DNA from: Streptomyces acidiscabies
GTDB lineage: Bacteria; Actinomycetota; Actinomycetes; Streptomycetales; Streptomycetaceae
DNA: 64,000 bases
Assembly: GCF_020010905.1 (NCBI RefSeq)
Contig: NZ_JAGJBY010000002.1
Location: 4,340,001-4,404,000 of the forward strand
Direction: 5' to 3'
The translations under genes were made by a program, and so were the position numbers. The notes under the pieces are model-generated. The model was not told the DNA's origin. It saw only the letters and a list, made by a program, of their open reading frames with translations, and did no database searches. Of the stretch, positions 1 through 8,877 are shown one piece after another (position 1 is the first letter of the stretch; each line of letters opens with the position of its first letter).

Positions 1-104
1 CCTGAGGTGTTGCCGAGATCTCGTCGTCTTTTCGCCGTCCTGCGGGCAAGATCAACACTACTGTCGCGTAACGACGGTGGCCGAGTATGAAATGGAGTCA
101 GCTC

Positions 105-2054
105 ATGAACAGCTGCGAGGCGGATGCCCGCTGCGTGGCGGTGATCGGCATGGCCTGCCGGCTGCCCGGCGCCGGCGGCGCCGACGAACTGTGGGAGCTG
201 CTGCTCGACGGTGTGGACGCCACCGGGGACACCCCGGCCGAGCGCTACGACGCGGACGCCCTGCACTCCGCCAAGGGCGCCCCGGGCCGGATCACCGCCC
301 GCCGCGCCGGCTACGTCGCGGAAGCGGGGGAGTTCGACGCCGCCTTCTTTGGCATGTCCGAGGCAGAAGCGGTCCAACTGGACCCGCAGCAGCGCCTGCT
401 GCTGATGACCGCCTGGGAGGCACTGGAGGACGCCGGCCGCACCGCCGCCGAACTGGCGGGCACCCGCACCGGCGTCTTCGTCGGCAACGCCCGCTCCGAC
501 TACCTCGAGATCGCCCTGCGCCAGGGGGCGGACGGCGCCGACGCCGCCCAGCTGAACAACTTCCGCTCCCTGCTGCCCGCCCGGGTCTCGCACTTCCTGG
601 ACCTGCGCGGCCCGAGCGTCGTCGTCGACACCGCCTGCTCCTCGTCCCTGGTCGCCGTCCACCAGGCCGTGCAGAGCCTGCGCGCCGGCGAGAGCCCCCT
701 CGCGCTCGCGGCCGGCGTCAACCTGGTGCTGCGCCCCGACGAGGCCATCGTGATGAGCCAGGCCGGCGGCCACTCCCACGACGGCCGCAGCCGCTTCGGC
801 GACGCGGCGGCCGACGGGCACGCGCCCGGCGACGCGGTCGGCGTCCTCGTCCTCAAGCGCCTCGACCGCGCCAAGGCCGACGGCGACCGCATCCGCGCCG
901 TCATCCGCGGCAGCGCCGTCGGCAACGACGGCCGCACCAGCGACACCGTCCTCAACCCCTCCCTCCAGGGCCAGCTCGACGTCCTGCGCTGGGCCTACGA
1001 GGACGCCGGCGTGAACCCGGCCGACGTCGACTACGTCGAGGCCCACGGCTCCGGCTCCCCGTCCCTGGACCCCATCGAACTCACCGCCCTCGGCGAGGTC
1101 CTGGGCGCCGGGCGCCCGGCGGACCGGCCGCTGCTCGTCGGCTCGGTGAAGACGAACGTCGGTCACGGCGAGGCCGCCGGCGGCATGGCCGGGATCATCA
1201 AGGCGGTGCTCTGCCTGGAGCACGGCCGCATACCCGCGAGCCTCCACCTCAGCACCCCGCGCCCCGACCTCGACTGGGACACCCTCCCCGTCCGCGTCCC
1301 CGGCGAGGCCCTGGACCTGCCCGAACACGACGGCCGCCCCGCCTACGCCGGAGTCTCCGGACAGGGCTCCGCCGCGCTCAACGCGCACGTCGTCCTCAGC
1401 GAGGCAGCCCCGCCCGACCCCGCCGAGGACCCCGAGGGCGCCGACACCCCCTACCTGCTGGCGCTCTCCGCGCGTAGCGCCGAGGCGCTCACCGACCTCG
1501 TCGCCGCCTACGTCCGCTACCTCGCCCCCGACGGCGCCGGAGCCGCGTACCCGGTCCGGGACATCTGCCACACCGCCGCCCTGCGCCGCGACCACCACGA
1601 GGGCCACCGGCTGGCCGTCGTCGGCATCAGCCACAAGGACCTGCGCGACGCGCTCATCAGCGGCGCGGCCCACGCCGAGGGCCCCCTCGCCGAACTCGCC
1701 GCGCGCTACACGGTCGGCGAGGACGTCGACTGGGGGACCGCCGTCGGCAAGGAGGGCCGGTACGTCCCCGTACCCGGCTACCCCTGGCAGACCAAGCGGT
1801 ACTGGACCGGCGAGCGCGCCGGGTCCGAGGGCGACGACCTCGCCTCCTGGGTGCTGAGCGAGCACGCCCGCACCGGCTTCGGCGAGGACTCCACCCTCAC
1901 CGACATCGGCATCGACTCCCTCGCCAAGCTCCGCATCGTCGTCGACCTCGCCAAACGCACCGGCCAGGACGTCGACCCCGAGGAACTCGGCCAGGTCCGC
2001 ACCGTCGGCGAACTGCGCACGTGGACGCGGACCCTGCTGGCGGCCACCCGATGA
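105..2054 (+). CDS. AT-less type I polyketide synthase module, KS-ACP
   Basis: This is a condensing enzyme fused to a carrier protein, 649 aa, cytoplasmic. The ketosynthase spans roughly residues 8-440 with Cys178 in DTACSSSL, His314 in EAHGSG and His354 in KTNVGH, so all three catalytic residues are present. The carrier domain is at about 570-649 with the phosphopantetheine Ser605 in IGIDSL. Between them lie a KS-AT linker (ALSARSAEALTDL, HHEGHRLAVVG) and the post-AT tail (VPGYPWQTKRYW), but no acyltransferase: it looks cleanly deleted. The start at 105 has GGAG seven bases upstream; ATG 87 is in frame but has a poorer site. The stop overlaps the next gene by 4 nt, so the two are translationally coupled. 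Malonyl loading in trans, or use of a non-malonyl acyl group from the neighbouring adenylation enzyme, are both possible. Bases 1-104 hold no recognised gene. Confidence 0.9.
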   Translation: MNSCEADARCVAVIGMACRLPGAGGADELWELLLDGVDATGDTPAERYDADALHSAKGAPGRITARRAGYVAEAGEFDAAFFGMSEAEAVQLDPQQRLLLMTAWEALEDAGRTAAELAGTRTGVFVGNARSDYLEIALRQGADGADAAQLNNFRSLLPARVSHFLDLRGPSVVVDTACSSSLVAVHQAVQSLRAGESPLALAAGVNLVLRPDEAIVMSQAGGHSHDGRSRFGDAAADGHAPGDAVGVLVLKRLDRAKADGDRIRAVIRGSAVGNDGRTSDTVLNPSLQGQLDVLRWAYEDAGVNPADVDYVEAHGSGSPSLDPIELTALGEVLGAGRPADRPLLVGSVKTNVGHGEAAGGMAGIIKAVLCLEHGRIPASLHLSTPRPDLDWDTLPVRVPGEALDLPEHDGRPAYAGVSGQGSAALNAHVVLSEAAPPDPAEDPEGADTPYLLALSARSAEALTDLVAAYVRYLAPDGAGAAYPVRDICHTAALRRDHHEGHRLAVVGISHKDLRDALISGAAHAEGPLAELAARYTVGEDVDWGTAVGKEGRYVPVPGYPWQTKRYWTGERAGSEGDDLASWVLSEHARTGFGEDSTLTDIGIDSLAKLRIVVDLAKRTGQDVDPEELGQVRTVGELRTWTRTLLAATR

Positions 2055-3568
2055 GCCGACCGTACGACCTGTACGGCCGGTTCGCCGAGGCCGCCGAGAA
2101 GTACCCGGACGAAACGGCCCTGGAAGTCGCCGGAACCGAGCTGACGTACCGTCAACTCCGCCTCGCCGCCGAAGAGCTGGCCGAGAGAATCGGCCAGGTG
2201 AAACGGGTCGGCCTGCTCACCTCGCGCACCCTCCCGGCGTACGTCGGCTGGCTCGCCGTCCTGCGGGCGGGCGCGGCCGTCGTCCCCCTCAACCCCGAGC
2301 ACCCGGGCGCCCGCATCGCGGAGATCGGCCGCTCGGCCGGGCTCGACCTGATCCTCGCCGACGCGGCCGAGGAGGGCATCGGCTCCGTCGGCGTCCCCGT
2401 CGTCACCGTCACCGCCGAAGAGGCCGTCGCCTGGGCCGCGTCGGACACCCCCGCCCGGCCGTACGCACCGGCCGCCCCCGACAGCCCCGCCTACCTGATC
2501 TTCACCTCCGGCTCCACCGGCCGCCCCAAGGGCGTGCCCGTCGCGCACCGCAACATCTGCGCCTACCTCGACGACCTCGCCGGCCGCTACGGCATCGGAC
2601 CCGGCAGCCGGCTCTCCCAGTGCTTCGAGCTGACCTTCGACGGCTCGGTGCACGACCTGTTCGTCACCTGGGCCGCCGGCGGTACGCTCGTGGTGCCCCG
2701 CCGGGCCCAGCTCATGTCACCCGTCAGGACCGTCAACACCCTGCGGCTGACCCACTGGTTCTCCGTCCCCTCCCTCATCTCCTTCGCCTCCCGCCTCGGC
2801 ACGCTCACCCCAGGGGCGATGCCGACGCTGGAGTGGAGCGTCTTCGGCGGCGAACCCCTCCCCCTCCAGGCCGCGCGGGAATGGCGCGAGGCCGCGCCGA
2901 ACAGCCGGGTCGACGTCCTGTACGGCCCCACCGAGGCGACCATCTCCTGCACCGGCCACCTCCTGCCCGACGACCCCGCCGGCTGGCCCGACACCCCGGG
3001 CGGCACCGCCCCCATCGGGACTCCCCACCCGGGCGTGGAAGCGGTCCTGCTCGACGAGGACGGCAACCCCGGCGACCTGGGCGAACTGTGCGTGCGCGGC
3101 GCACTGCGCTTCTCCGGCTACCTCGACCCCGCCGAGAACACCGGACGCTTCCTCGACGAGGACCTGCGCCCCGCCACCGGACCGCCCACCGACGGCCACT
3201 GGTACCGCACCGGGGACCGCGTCGCCCGTCAGGACGGCGTCCTCGTCCACCTCGGCCGCACCGACCACCAGGTCAAGATCCGCGGCCACCGCGTCGAACT
3301 CGGCGAGATCGAGGCCGCCCTGCGCCGCCGGGGCGGCGTACGCGACGCCGCCGTGGTCGCCGCGACCGCAGCCGACGGCGAACCGGAGCTGCTGGCCGCC
3401 GTCAGCGGGACCGACCGCACCCCCGACGCCCTGTACGAGGCGATCGGCGGCGAGCTGCCGCCGTACATGATGCCCCGGCGCATCACCGTCCTCGGCGAAC
3501 TGCCGCTTAACGCCAACGGGAAGATCGACCGGCGGGCCCTGCTCGCCTCACTGGGACAAGGCTTGTGA
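2051..3568 (+). CDS. Stand-alone amino acid adenylation enzyme
   Basis: This is an ATP-dependent acyl-adenylate-forming enzyme of the NRPS A-domain type, 505 aa, without a fused carrier. Core motifs appear in order: A3 FTSGSTGRPKG (about residue 150), A4 FDGSVHDLF, A5 LYGPTEATIS, A7 WYRTGDR, A8 GRTDHQVKIRGHRVELGEIE and A10 LNANGKIDRR with the catalytic Lys. The Asp in FDGS corresponds to Asp235 of GrsA, which fits an alpha-amino acid substrate. The specificity residues I read by alignment are D-G-H-F-V-G-L-I-S, which I do not recognise. ATG 2051 overlaps the upstream stop (ATGA), so it probably loads the ACP of the upstream KS-ACP protein or a carrier outside the window. An upstream in-frame start near 2021 is unlikely. 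Confidence 0.88.
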   Translation: MSRPYDLYGRFAEAAEKYPDETALEVAGTELTYRQLRLAAEELAERIGQVKRVGLLTSRTLPAYVGWLAVLRAGAAVVPLNPEHPGARIAEIGRSAGLDLILADAAEEGIGSVGVPVVTVTAEEAVAWAASDTPARPYAPAAPDSPAYLIFTSGSTGRPKGVPVAHRNICAYLDDLAGRYGIGPGSRLSQCFELTFDGSVHDLFVTWAAGGTLVVPRRAQLMSPVRTVNTLRLTHWFSVPSLISFASRLGTLTPGAMPTLEWSVFGGEPLPLQAAREWREAAPNSRVDVLYGPTEATISCTGHLLPDDPAGWPDTPGGTAPIGTPHPGVEAVLLDEDGNPGDLGELCVRGALRFSGYLDPAENTGRFLDEDLRPATGPPTDGHWYRTGDRVARQDGVLVHLGRTDHQVKIRGHRVELGEIEAALRRRGGVRDAAVVAATAADGEPELLAAVSGTDRTPDALYEAIGGELPPYMMPRRITVLGELPLNANGKIDRRALLASLGQGL

Positions 3569-3640
3569 CATCCGAGGAGCACTTCGCTCCTCCCACCCCC
3601 CACACCTCATCCCCTAGTTGCCGACATGTAAGGCTCCGAC

Positions 3641-4825
3641 ATGTTCGACGCCATCGTGGTGGGGGCGCGCTGCGCCGGTGCACCCACCGCCATGCTGCTC
3701 TCCCGAGCCGGGTTCCGGGTCCTCATAGTGGACAAGGCGGCCTACGGCACGGACACGCTCTCCACCCATCTGCTGCACCAGCCGGGCGTCGCCGCCCTGG
3801 CTCGCTGGGGCCTGCTGGACACCCTGCGCGAGACCGGCTGCCCGCCGATCGAGCGGGTCCGCTACGAGGTCGACGACATCAGGCTCGACGGCTGCGCCCG
3901 GGGCGTGGACGGCCAGCGCGCGGCGTACTCCCCGCGCCGCAACATCCTCGACCCGCTCATGATCGACGCCGCCGTGGAGGGCGGTGCCGAATACCGCGAA
4001 CGGTACGAAGTGAACGGGCTGCTGCACGACGACACGGGGCGTGTCGTGGGGGTACGGGGAAGATCCGGGGGGAAGACCTTCACCGAAACCGCCCGTCTCG
4101 TGATCGGCGCGGACGGTATGCGCTCCACCGTCGGCTCCCTCGTGGGAGCGCCGTTCACCGTCGAGCACCCCCGTCTGACCTGCGCTTATTACGCGTACTA
4201 CCCGAAGGTGACGGACGCCCTCGAACTCTACGAGAAACCCCGCAGCTGGGTGGCCGCCGTCCCCACCCACGGCGACGCGACCCTGGTCCTCGTCTACTTC
4301 CCGCAGGACCGCTACCAGGAGGTACGCGCCGACGCCCAGGCCGCCTACCTGAAGCAGGTCGAGGACACCGCGCCCGAGCTGTACGGCCGGATCGAGGGCC
4401 TCGAACCGCTGGAGAAACTGCGCGGCACCGGCCGTCAGCAGAACTTCTTCCGCAAGGCCAACGGCCCCGGCTGGGTCCTCGTCGGGGACGCCGGACACCA
4501 CAAGGACTCCATCACCGCGCGCGGCATCAGCGACGGCTACCGGCAGGTCGAGCTCCTCACGGGACGCCTCGCGGACGCCCTCGGCGACGACCCCGCCGTC
4601 CTCGACACCGCCCTCAAGGACTTCAGCGAGGACCGTGACCAGGCCCTCATGGGCGGCTACGAGGCGACCCTCGGCGTCGCCCGCCTCGACCCCCACGAGC
4701 AGAAGCTCTCCCTGCTGAGAGCCGTCCAGCAGGACGAGGAACTCACCTCGATCTATTTCGACACAGTTGCCGGAATTGCCCCGGCGAGCGCGCTCTTCAC
4801 ACCGAAGCTTCTCGCCCTGCTGTGA
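3641..4825 (+). CDS. FAD-dependent oxidoreductase (monooxygenase-like)
   Basis: This is a 394-aa flavoprotein. It has an N-terminal dinucleotide-binding fold (VVGARCAGAPTAMLLSRAG, then VLIVDKA), a middle DG motif (VIGADGMRS, about residue 150) and a second FAD contact (LVGDAGHHKDSITARGISDG, about residue 285). This order is that of the PHBH/geranylgeranyl-reductase-like group 1 flavoproteins. The halogenase WxWxIP motif is absent, so a monooxygenase or dehydrogenase role is more likely than halogenation. It lies 72 bp after the adenylation gene on the same strand with AAGG upstream of the ATG, and is probably the last gene of that biosynthetic operon, oxidising a carrier-bound or released intermediate. 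The substrate cannot be read from the sequence. Confidence 0.85.
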   Translation: MFDAIVVGARCAGAPTAMLLSRAGFRVLIVDKAAYGTDTLSTHLLHQPGVAALARWGLLDTLRETGCPPIERVRYEVDDIRLDGCARGVDGQRAAYSPRRNILDPLMIDAAVEGGAEYRERYEVNGLLHDDTGRVVGVRGRSGGKTFTETARLVIGADGMRSTVGSLVGAPFTVEHPRLTCAYYAYYPKVTDALELYEKPRSWVAAVPTHGDATLVLVYFPQDRYQEVRADAQAAYLKQVEDTAPELYGRIEGLEPLEKLRGTGRQQNFFRKANGPGWVLVGDAGHHKDSITARGISDGYRQVELLTGRLADALGDDPAVLDTALKDFSEDRDQALMGGYEATLGVARLDPHEQKLSLLRAVQQDEELTSIYFDTVAGIAPASALFTPKLLALL

Positions 4826-5053
4826 CCCCTTGCCCGAACCTGCCCGCCCTTCGACGGGCTTGTGCCGGTGTCAACTGTGCCGTGACGTGCGGAAGTTGCC
4901 TCAGGCGTATGCTGACGCTGCGCCATGATCCTGATACGGTGCAGCTCATCGCCGACATTCGAACACGCCGAGTAAACCGGCCGGACGGAAAGCCCTTCCA
5001 CAGGGACCGACCGTCCGCCGGCCCAGGTGTGTCGCTGCTGTACGAGGAATCAG

Positions 5054-7390
5054 ATGCCAGGCATCCGCGACCGGCGGACCCGTAACCGCTCCGCCCCCCG
5101 CAGTCCGCGACTGCGCTCCTCGTTCGTCGTTCCCTTCGTGGTCCCCGCGGTCTGCCTCACCTGCCTGTGGGGTTCGACGGCGGCCCACGCGGCCGACGAG
5201 CAGAGCCACGCCGACCGCGTGACCACCCGTACGCTGCCGCACGCCGCGTCCTCCCCCCTCGAAGGGCCGGACGCGCCCGAGGCCCTCCCCGGTTCCGCGA
5301 CCGGCGGACTTTCCGTGCGCACCACCGCGCCCGAGGAGAGCGCGCTGATCGAGGAGTACCGGGCGATACGCGCGGACCTCGCGCGGGCGACCGAGACGTA
5401 CTTCGTCCCCGCGACCTTCCGGCAGACCACCGTCTACGCCGGCGAGGTCCGAACGCCCGTGGTCTACACGGATCACACCGACCTCGCCGCCGTCATCGGC
5501 GTCCGCGCCGACGCCCTCCTGATCGGCGCGCTCACCGGCGCCGTCGCCGCCCTCGCCCCGGTCCTCGCCGCCTGGCTCGTCGCCCGGCGCCGCAAGCGGG
5601 CCTCCGCGGGCGAACTGCGCGACCTGCACGCCTACGCCGAGGAACTCGCCGGCCGCCGCCTCCCCGAGGTCCTCGCCCGCGTCGAGAAGGGCGAGCGCGT
5701 CGACCCCGCCACCGCACTCGGCCTCGGCACCCGCCGGCGCGGCTCCGAGGAGATGGCCCGCCTCGCCGCCGTCATCGACCGCGTCGCCCTCGTCTCCGTC
5801 GACACCGCGATACGCCAGCACATGGGCCGCGAGGGCACCGAGAAGGTCGTCGCCCAGCTCATCCGGCGCACCCAGATCCTGCTGCACCGCCTCATCGCCC
5901 TCCTCGATGACCTGGAGCGCAAGCACGAGGACTCCGACCTCCTGCACGACATCTTCAAGGTCGACCACCTCGCCACCCGCGCCCGCCGGCACGCCGAGAA
6001 CCTGATGATCCTCAGCGGCACGCCCACCGGCCGCCGCACCAACGCCGCCGTCCCCATCACGGACGTCATGCGCGCCTCCGTCGCCGAGACCGAGGCCTAC
6101 ACCCGGGTCAAGGTCAAGAACGCCCCCGCCGACCGCCGTACGGCCCTGGCCGCGCGCGCCGTCTCGGACGTCACGCACCTGCTCGCCGAGCTGATCGAGA
6201 ACGGCACCAGCTTCTCCCCGCCGGAGACCCAGGTCGCCGTCAGCGCGATCCGCGTCGCCAAGGGCCTCGCCATCCACGTCGAGGACCACGGCCTCGGCAT
6301 CCCGCCCGCCCAGCGCCACCAGGCCAACCAGCTCCTCGCGAACCCGCCGCGCCTGGACCTCACCGCCCTCGGCGAGGACCCCCGCCTCGGCCACTTCGTC
6401 GTCGCCAGGCTCGCCGAGCGCCACGGCATCAAGGTCGAACTGCGCGAGTCCGTCTACGGCGGCACGCTGAGCATCGTCCTGGTCCCCGTCGACCTCCTCG
6501 AAGAGGTCGGCTCCCCGGTCCTCGACCAGCTCCAGGCCGCCGCCGCGGCCACGATGGACGCGGCCCTCACCGCACCGGAGCGCCAGGGCCTCGCCGCCGG
6601 CACCGAGCAGGTCCCGGCCGGCGCCGAACACCTCCTGGTCGGCGCGGGCGCGCACACCGGCTTCGACCTGCCCACCCACACCCGGCTCGCCGACTACGAC
6701 GGCTTCCCCGAGTACGCGGGCGCGGGCCTTCTCCCCCCGGCCGCCGCCGGCCACCCCGAACCCCAGCCGTCGTACGACTACCAGCCGGCCGCGTACGAAC
6801 CCCCGCCCGCCGAACCCGTCGCGTCGTACGACCAGGTGTCCTACGACAGCACGCCCTACGACACGACGTCCTACGACAACGTGTCCTCCGCGACCTACGG
6901 CAGCGGCCTCACCGCGCCCGAGGCCCCGGCGGAGTACGGGGCGCCCTACGAGCCGTACCCCCCGCAGGCACCCGGGCCCTACGGCCCGGGGGGTACAGGG
7001 CTGTACGCCGAGCAAGCGGTTTCCCCCTCCTACCAGCAGGAACCGCCGCAGAACCCGCAGTACGGCTACGGCACCGCCGCGACCCCGGCAGCCGAGCAGT
7101 ACCAGCGGCAGGACCGCCCCACGACACCCCAGGCGGCGGCACCCATGACGGGCAACTCCCCCCTGACCACCCCCGACGTACTGCCACGGCGCACCCGTGG
7201 GGCCGCCCTCGCGCAGCAACTGCGCAAGGAGGCCGCCCAGTTCGGCGAGGGCGGGGAGCCCGACGAGAGCGTCATCTCCCCCGACGTGTCGGCCCGCGCG
7301 CTGAGCGCCATCCAGAGGGGCCTGAAACGAGCGCAGTCGCCCGAGACGGACCCTCCGCCCCTCGGGCAGTACGACGACGAAGGGCCCTGA
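5054..7390 (+). CDS. cvnA: Conservon histidine-kinase-like membrane protein (CvnA type)
   Basis: This is the sensor component of a conservon, 778 aa. An N-terminal hydrophobic segment (about residues 18-40) and a second membrane segment (about 155-178, ending in RRRKR) bracket an extracellular region. The cytoplasmic part has a helical dimerisation region with DHLATRARRHAENLMIL, then a HATPase domain with the N box LLAELIENGTSFSPP and the G box HVEDHGLGIP. The last 200 residues are predicted disordered and rich in Pro and Tyr with many SYD/YD repeats. ATG 5054 has GAGGA five bases upstream. The next genes encode roadblock, DUF742 and GTPase proteins in the fixed order of known conservons, which behave like membrane-attached, GPCR-like complexes in S. 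coelicolor. The signal sensed is unknown. The 228 bp upstream should hold the operon promoter. Confidence 0.9.
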   Translation: MPGIRDRRTRNRSAPRSPRLRSSFVVPFVVPAVCLTCLWGSTAAHAADEQSHADRVTTRTLPHAASSPLEGPDAPEALPGSATGGLSVRTTAPEESALIEEYRAIRADLARATETYFVPATFRQTTVYAGEVRTPVVYTDHTDLAAVIGVRADALLIGALTGAVAALAPVLAAWLVARRRKRASAGELRDLHAYAEELAGRRLPEVLARVEKGERVDPATALGLGTRRRGSEEMARLAAVIDRVALVSVDTAIRQHMGREGTEKVVAQLIRRTQILLHRLIALLDDLERKHEDSDLLHDIFKVDHLATRARRHAENLMILSGTPTGRRTNAAVPITDVMRASVAETEAYTRVKVKNAPADRRTALAARAVSDVTHLLAELIENGTSFSPPETQVAVSAIRVAKGLAIHVEDHGLGIPPAQRHQANQLLANPPRLDLTALGEDPRLGHFVVARLAERHGIKVELRESVYGGTLSIVLVPVDLLEEVGSPVLDQLQAAAAATMDAALTAPERQGLAAGTEQVPAGAEHLLVGAGAHTGFDLPTHTRLADYDGFPEYAGAGLLPPAAAGHPEPQPSYDYQPAAYEPPPAEPVASYDQVSYDSTPYDTTSYDNVSSATYGSGLTAPEAPAEYGAPYEPYPPQAPGPYGPGGTGLYAEQAVSPSYQQEPPQNPQYGYGTAATPAAEQYQRQDRPTTPQAAAPMTGNSPLTTPDVLPRRTRGAALAQQLRKEAAQFGEGGEPDESVISPDVSARALSAIQRGLKRAQSPETDPPPLGQYDDEGP

Positions 7391-7420
7391 TGCATACCAA
7401 GTGTGAAGGAACGTTACGGA

Positions 7421-7852
7421 ATGAGTGAGCAGGTACACCCCGGTCCGCAGCTGGACTGGCTGCTGGACGACCTGGTGGACCGGATCCCCGAGATTCGCTG
7501 TGCTGTCGTGCTGTCGGGGGACGGCCTCCTCATCGGCAAGTCGAAGGACATCCGCCGCGACGACGCCGAGCACCTCTCGGCCGTCGGGTCCGGCGTGCAC
7601 AGCCTCGCGCGGGGCGCCGCACGCCACTTCCACGGCGGACCCGTCCAGCAGACGGTCATCCAGATGGAGAAGGCGTACCTCTTCATCACGGCGGCCGGGC
7701 AGGGCGCGCGCCTCGCGGCGTTCGCCTCGGACACCGTGGACATCGGCATGATGGCCTACGAGATGGGCACCCTGGTCAAGCGCGTCGGCACCTATCTGAG
7801 CGCCCCGCCACGGATGCAGGGCCCTCCTGGCGGCCTGGGCCAGGATGTCTGA
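7421..7852 (+). CDS. cvnB: Roadblock/LC7 domain protein (CvnB type)
   Basis: This is a small cytoplasmic protein of 143 aa that matches the roadblock/LC7 fold over most of its length (LDWLLDDLVDRIPEIRCAVVLSGDGLLIGKS is its first helix and strands). In conservons this partner is thought to interact with the GTPase and regulate its cycle. ATG 7421 has GAAGGA ten bases upstream. The gene begins 30 bp after the kinase-like gene and overlaps the DUF742 gene by 8 nt, so it belongs to the same operon. The product ends in a short Gly/Pro-rich tail. Confidence 0.92.
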   Translation: MSEQVHPGPQLDWLLDDLVDRIPEIRCAVVLSGDGLLIGKSKDIRRDDAEHLSAVGSGVHSLARGAARHFHGGPVQQTVIQMEKAYLFITAAGQGARLAAFASDTVDIGMMAYEMGTLVKRVGTYLSAPPRMQGPPGGLGQDV

Positions 7853-8219
7853 GCCCCGTTGGTCGGAGGCGTCCGGCGGGGGGCGTTACTTACGGCCCTA
7901 CGCCATCACGGGCGGCAGGACCCGGCACTCCCAGCACGCCTTCACGCTGATCACCCAGATCGTCTCCCGGTCCGTGGCGGACACGGACCAGGAGGCGGTC
8001 GCGCCGGAGGCGGCCAAGATCCTGGAGCTGTGCCGGGACCGGGCGGTGGCGATCGCCGAGATCGCCGCCCTCATCGACCTGCCCGTGAGTGTCGTGAAGA
8101 TCCTGTGCGGAGATCTCCTCAATACCTCGCTGATCCTAGTCCAGTCGCCGCCCGGCAAGGAAAGCCAGCCGGACGTCGAACTCATCGAAAGGGTGATGGA
8201 TGCCATCCGTCAACTCTGA
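7845..8219 (+). CDS. cvnC: DUF742 protein (CvnC type)
   Basis: This is a 124-aa protein of the DUF742 family, the third member of the conservon. It has the family start pattern RYLRPYAITGGRTRH and a winged-helix-like C-terminal part (EIAALIDLPVSVVKILCGDLL). The family's biochemical role is undefined; in the conservon model it is part of the membrane-associated complex. It overlaps the roadblock gene by 8 nt and the GTPase gene by 20 nt, so tight translational coupling is likely. Confidence 0.92.
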   Translation: MSEPRWSEASGGGRYLRPYAITGGRTRHSQHAFTLITQIVSRSVADTDQEAVAPEAAKILELCRDRAVAIAEIAALIDLPVSVVKILCGDLLNTSLILVQSPPGKESQPDVELIERVMDAIRQL

Positions 8220-8796
8220 ACCCGTCCTGCCGACGGCCCTGAAGATCCTGGTGGCGGGCGGATTCGGCGTCGGGAAGACCACGATGGTGGGCTCGGTGAG
8301 CGAGGTGCCGCCGCTGGAGACCGAGGAGCGCATGACCGAGGTCAGCCGGGGCGTCGACGACCTCTCCGGCGTGGAGAACAAGGTGGCCACCACGGTCGCC
8401 ATGGACTTCGGCCGGATCACCGTCGCCTCCGACCTCGTCGTGTACCTCTTCGGCACGCCCGGCCAGGACCGCTTCTGGTTCATGTGGGACGACCTTGCGA
8501 ACGGGGCGCTCGGGGCGATCGTCCTCGCGGACACGCGCCGGCTCGACGCGTCCTTCGCCTCGATCGACTTCTTCGAGTCCCGGGAGATTCCCTTCGCGGT
8601 CGGGGTCAACTGCTTCCATGGGCGGCGGGAAGCTTCCGTGGAACAGGTCCGGGCGGCTCTCGATCTCGATCCCGGTATACCGGTCGTCCTGTGCGATGTG
8701 CGGGACCGGAACTCCAGCCGTGAGGTGCTGCTGTCGGTGCTTCAGGTGGCCAGGATGCGAGCCGCTGCGCGGCTTAGCAGGCTCGGCCACGGTTGA
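8200..8796 (+). CDS. cvnD: Small GTPase of the conservon (CvnD type)
   Basis: This is a 198-aa Ras/MglA-like GTPase. The P-loop is GGFGVGKTT with Lys27, and the switch II motif is GTPGQDRFWFMWDD. The N-terminal extension before the P-loop is short, as in other conservon GTPases. It should switch between GTP and GDP forms and relay the state of the kinase-like protein. It is the last gene of the operon, overlapping the DUF742 gene by 20 nt. No downstream cytochrome P450 gene follows, unlike some conservons; the next gene is on the other strand. Confidence 0.92.
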   Translation: MPSVNSEPVLPTALKILVAGGFGVGKTTMVGSVSEVPPLETEERMTEVSRGVDDLSGVENKVATTVAMDFGRITVASDLVVYLFGTPGQDRFWFMWDDLANGALGAIVLADTRRLDASFASIDFFESREIPFAVGVNCFHGRREASVEQVRAALDLDPGIPVVLCDVRDRNSSREVLLSVLQVARMRAAARLSRLGHG

Positions 8797-8854
8797 GTGT
8801 TTTGAAGGGGGAGGCGGGGGCTGTTGTCGATCGAGTGCGGCGCCGTCGTGGCTT

Positions 8855-8877
8855 GTCGCGCAGTTCCCCGCGCCCCT
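8855..8877. repeat. Copy 1 of a dispersed GC-rich repeat
   Basis: This 23-bp sequence (core CGCAGTTCCCCGCGCCCCT) recurs exactly at 19377-19399. This kind of short motif is scattered through Streptomyces intergenic regions. Here it lies between two convergent genes and touches the stop codon of the minus-strand gene. Confidence 0.7.

Noticed and set aside
87..104. ATG 87 as the start of the KS-ACP gene.
   Set aside because: The six added residues have no family support and the GGAG site is placed correctly for ATG 105, although 87 cannot be excluded.
3641..4825. A flavin-dependent halogenase.
   Set aside because: The Trp-x-Trp-x-Ile-Pro motif is absent and the sequence fits the monooxygenase/reductase flavoproteins better.
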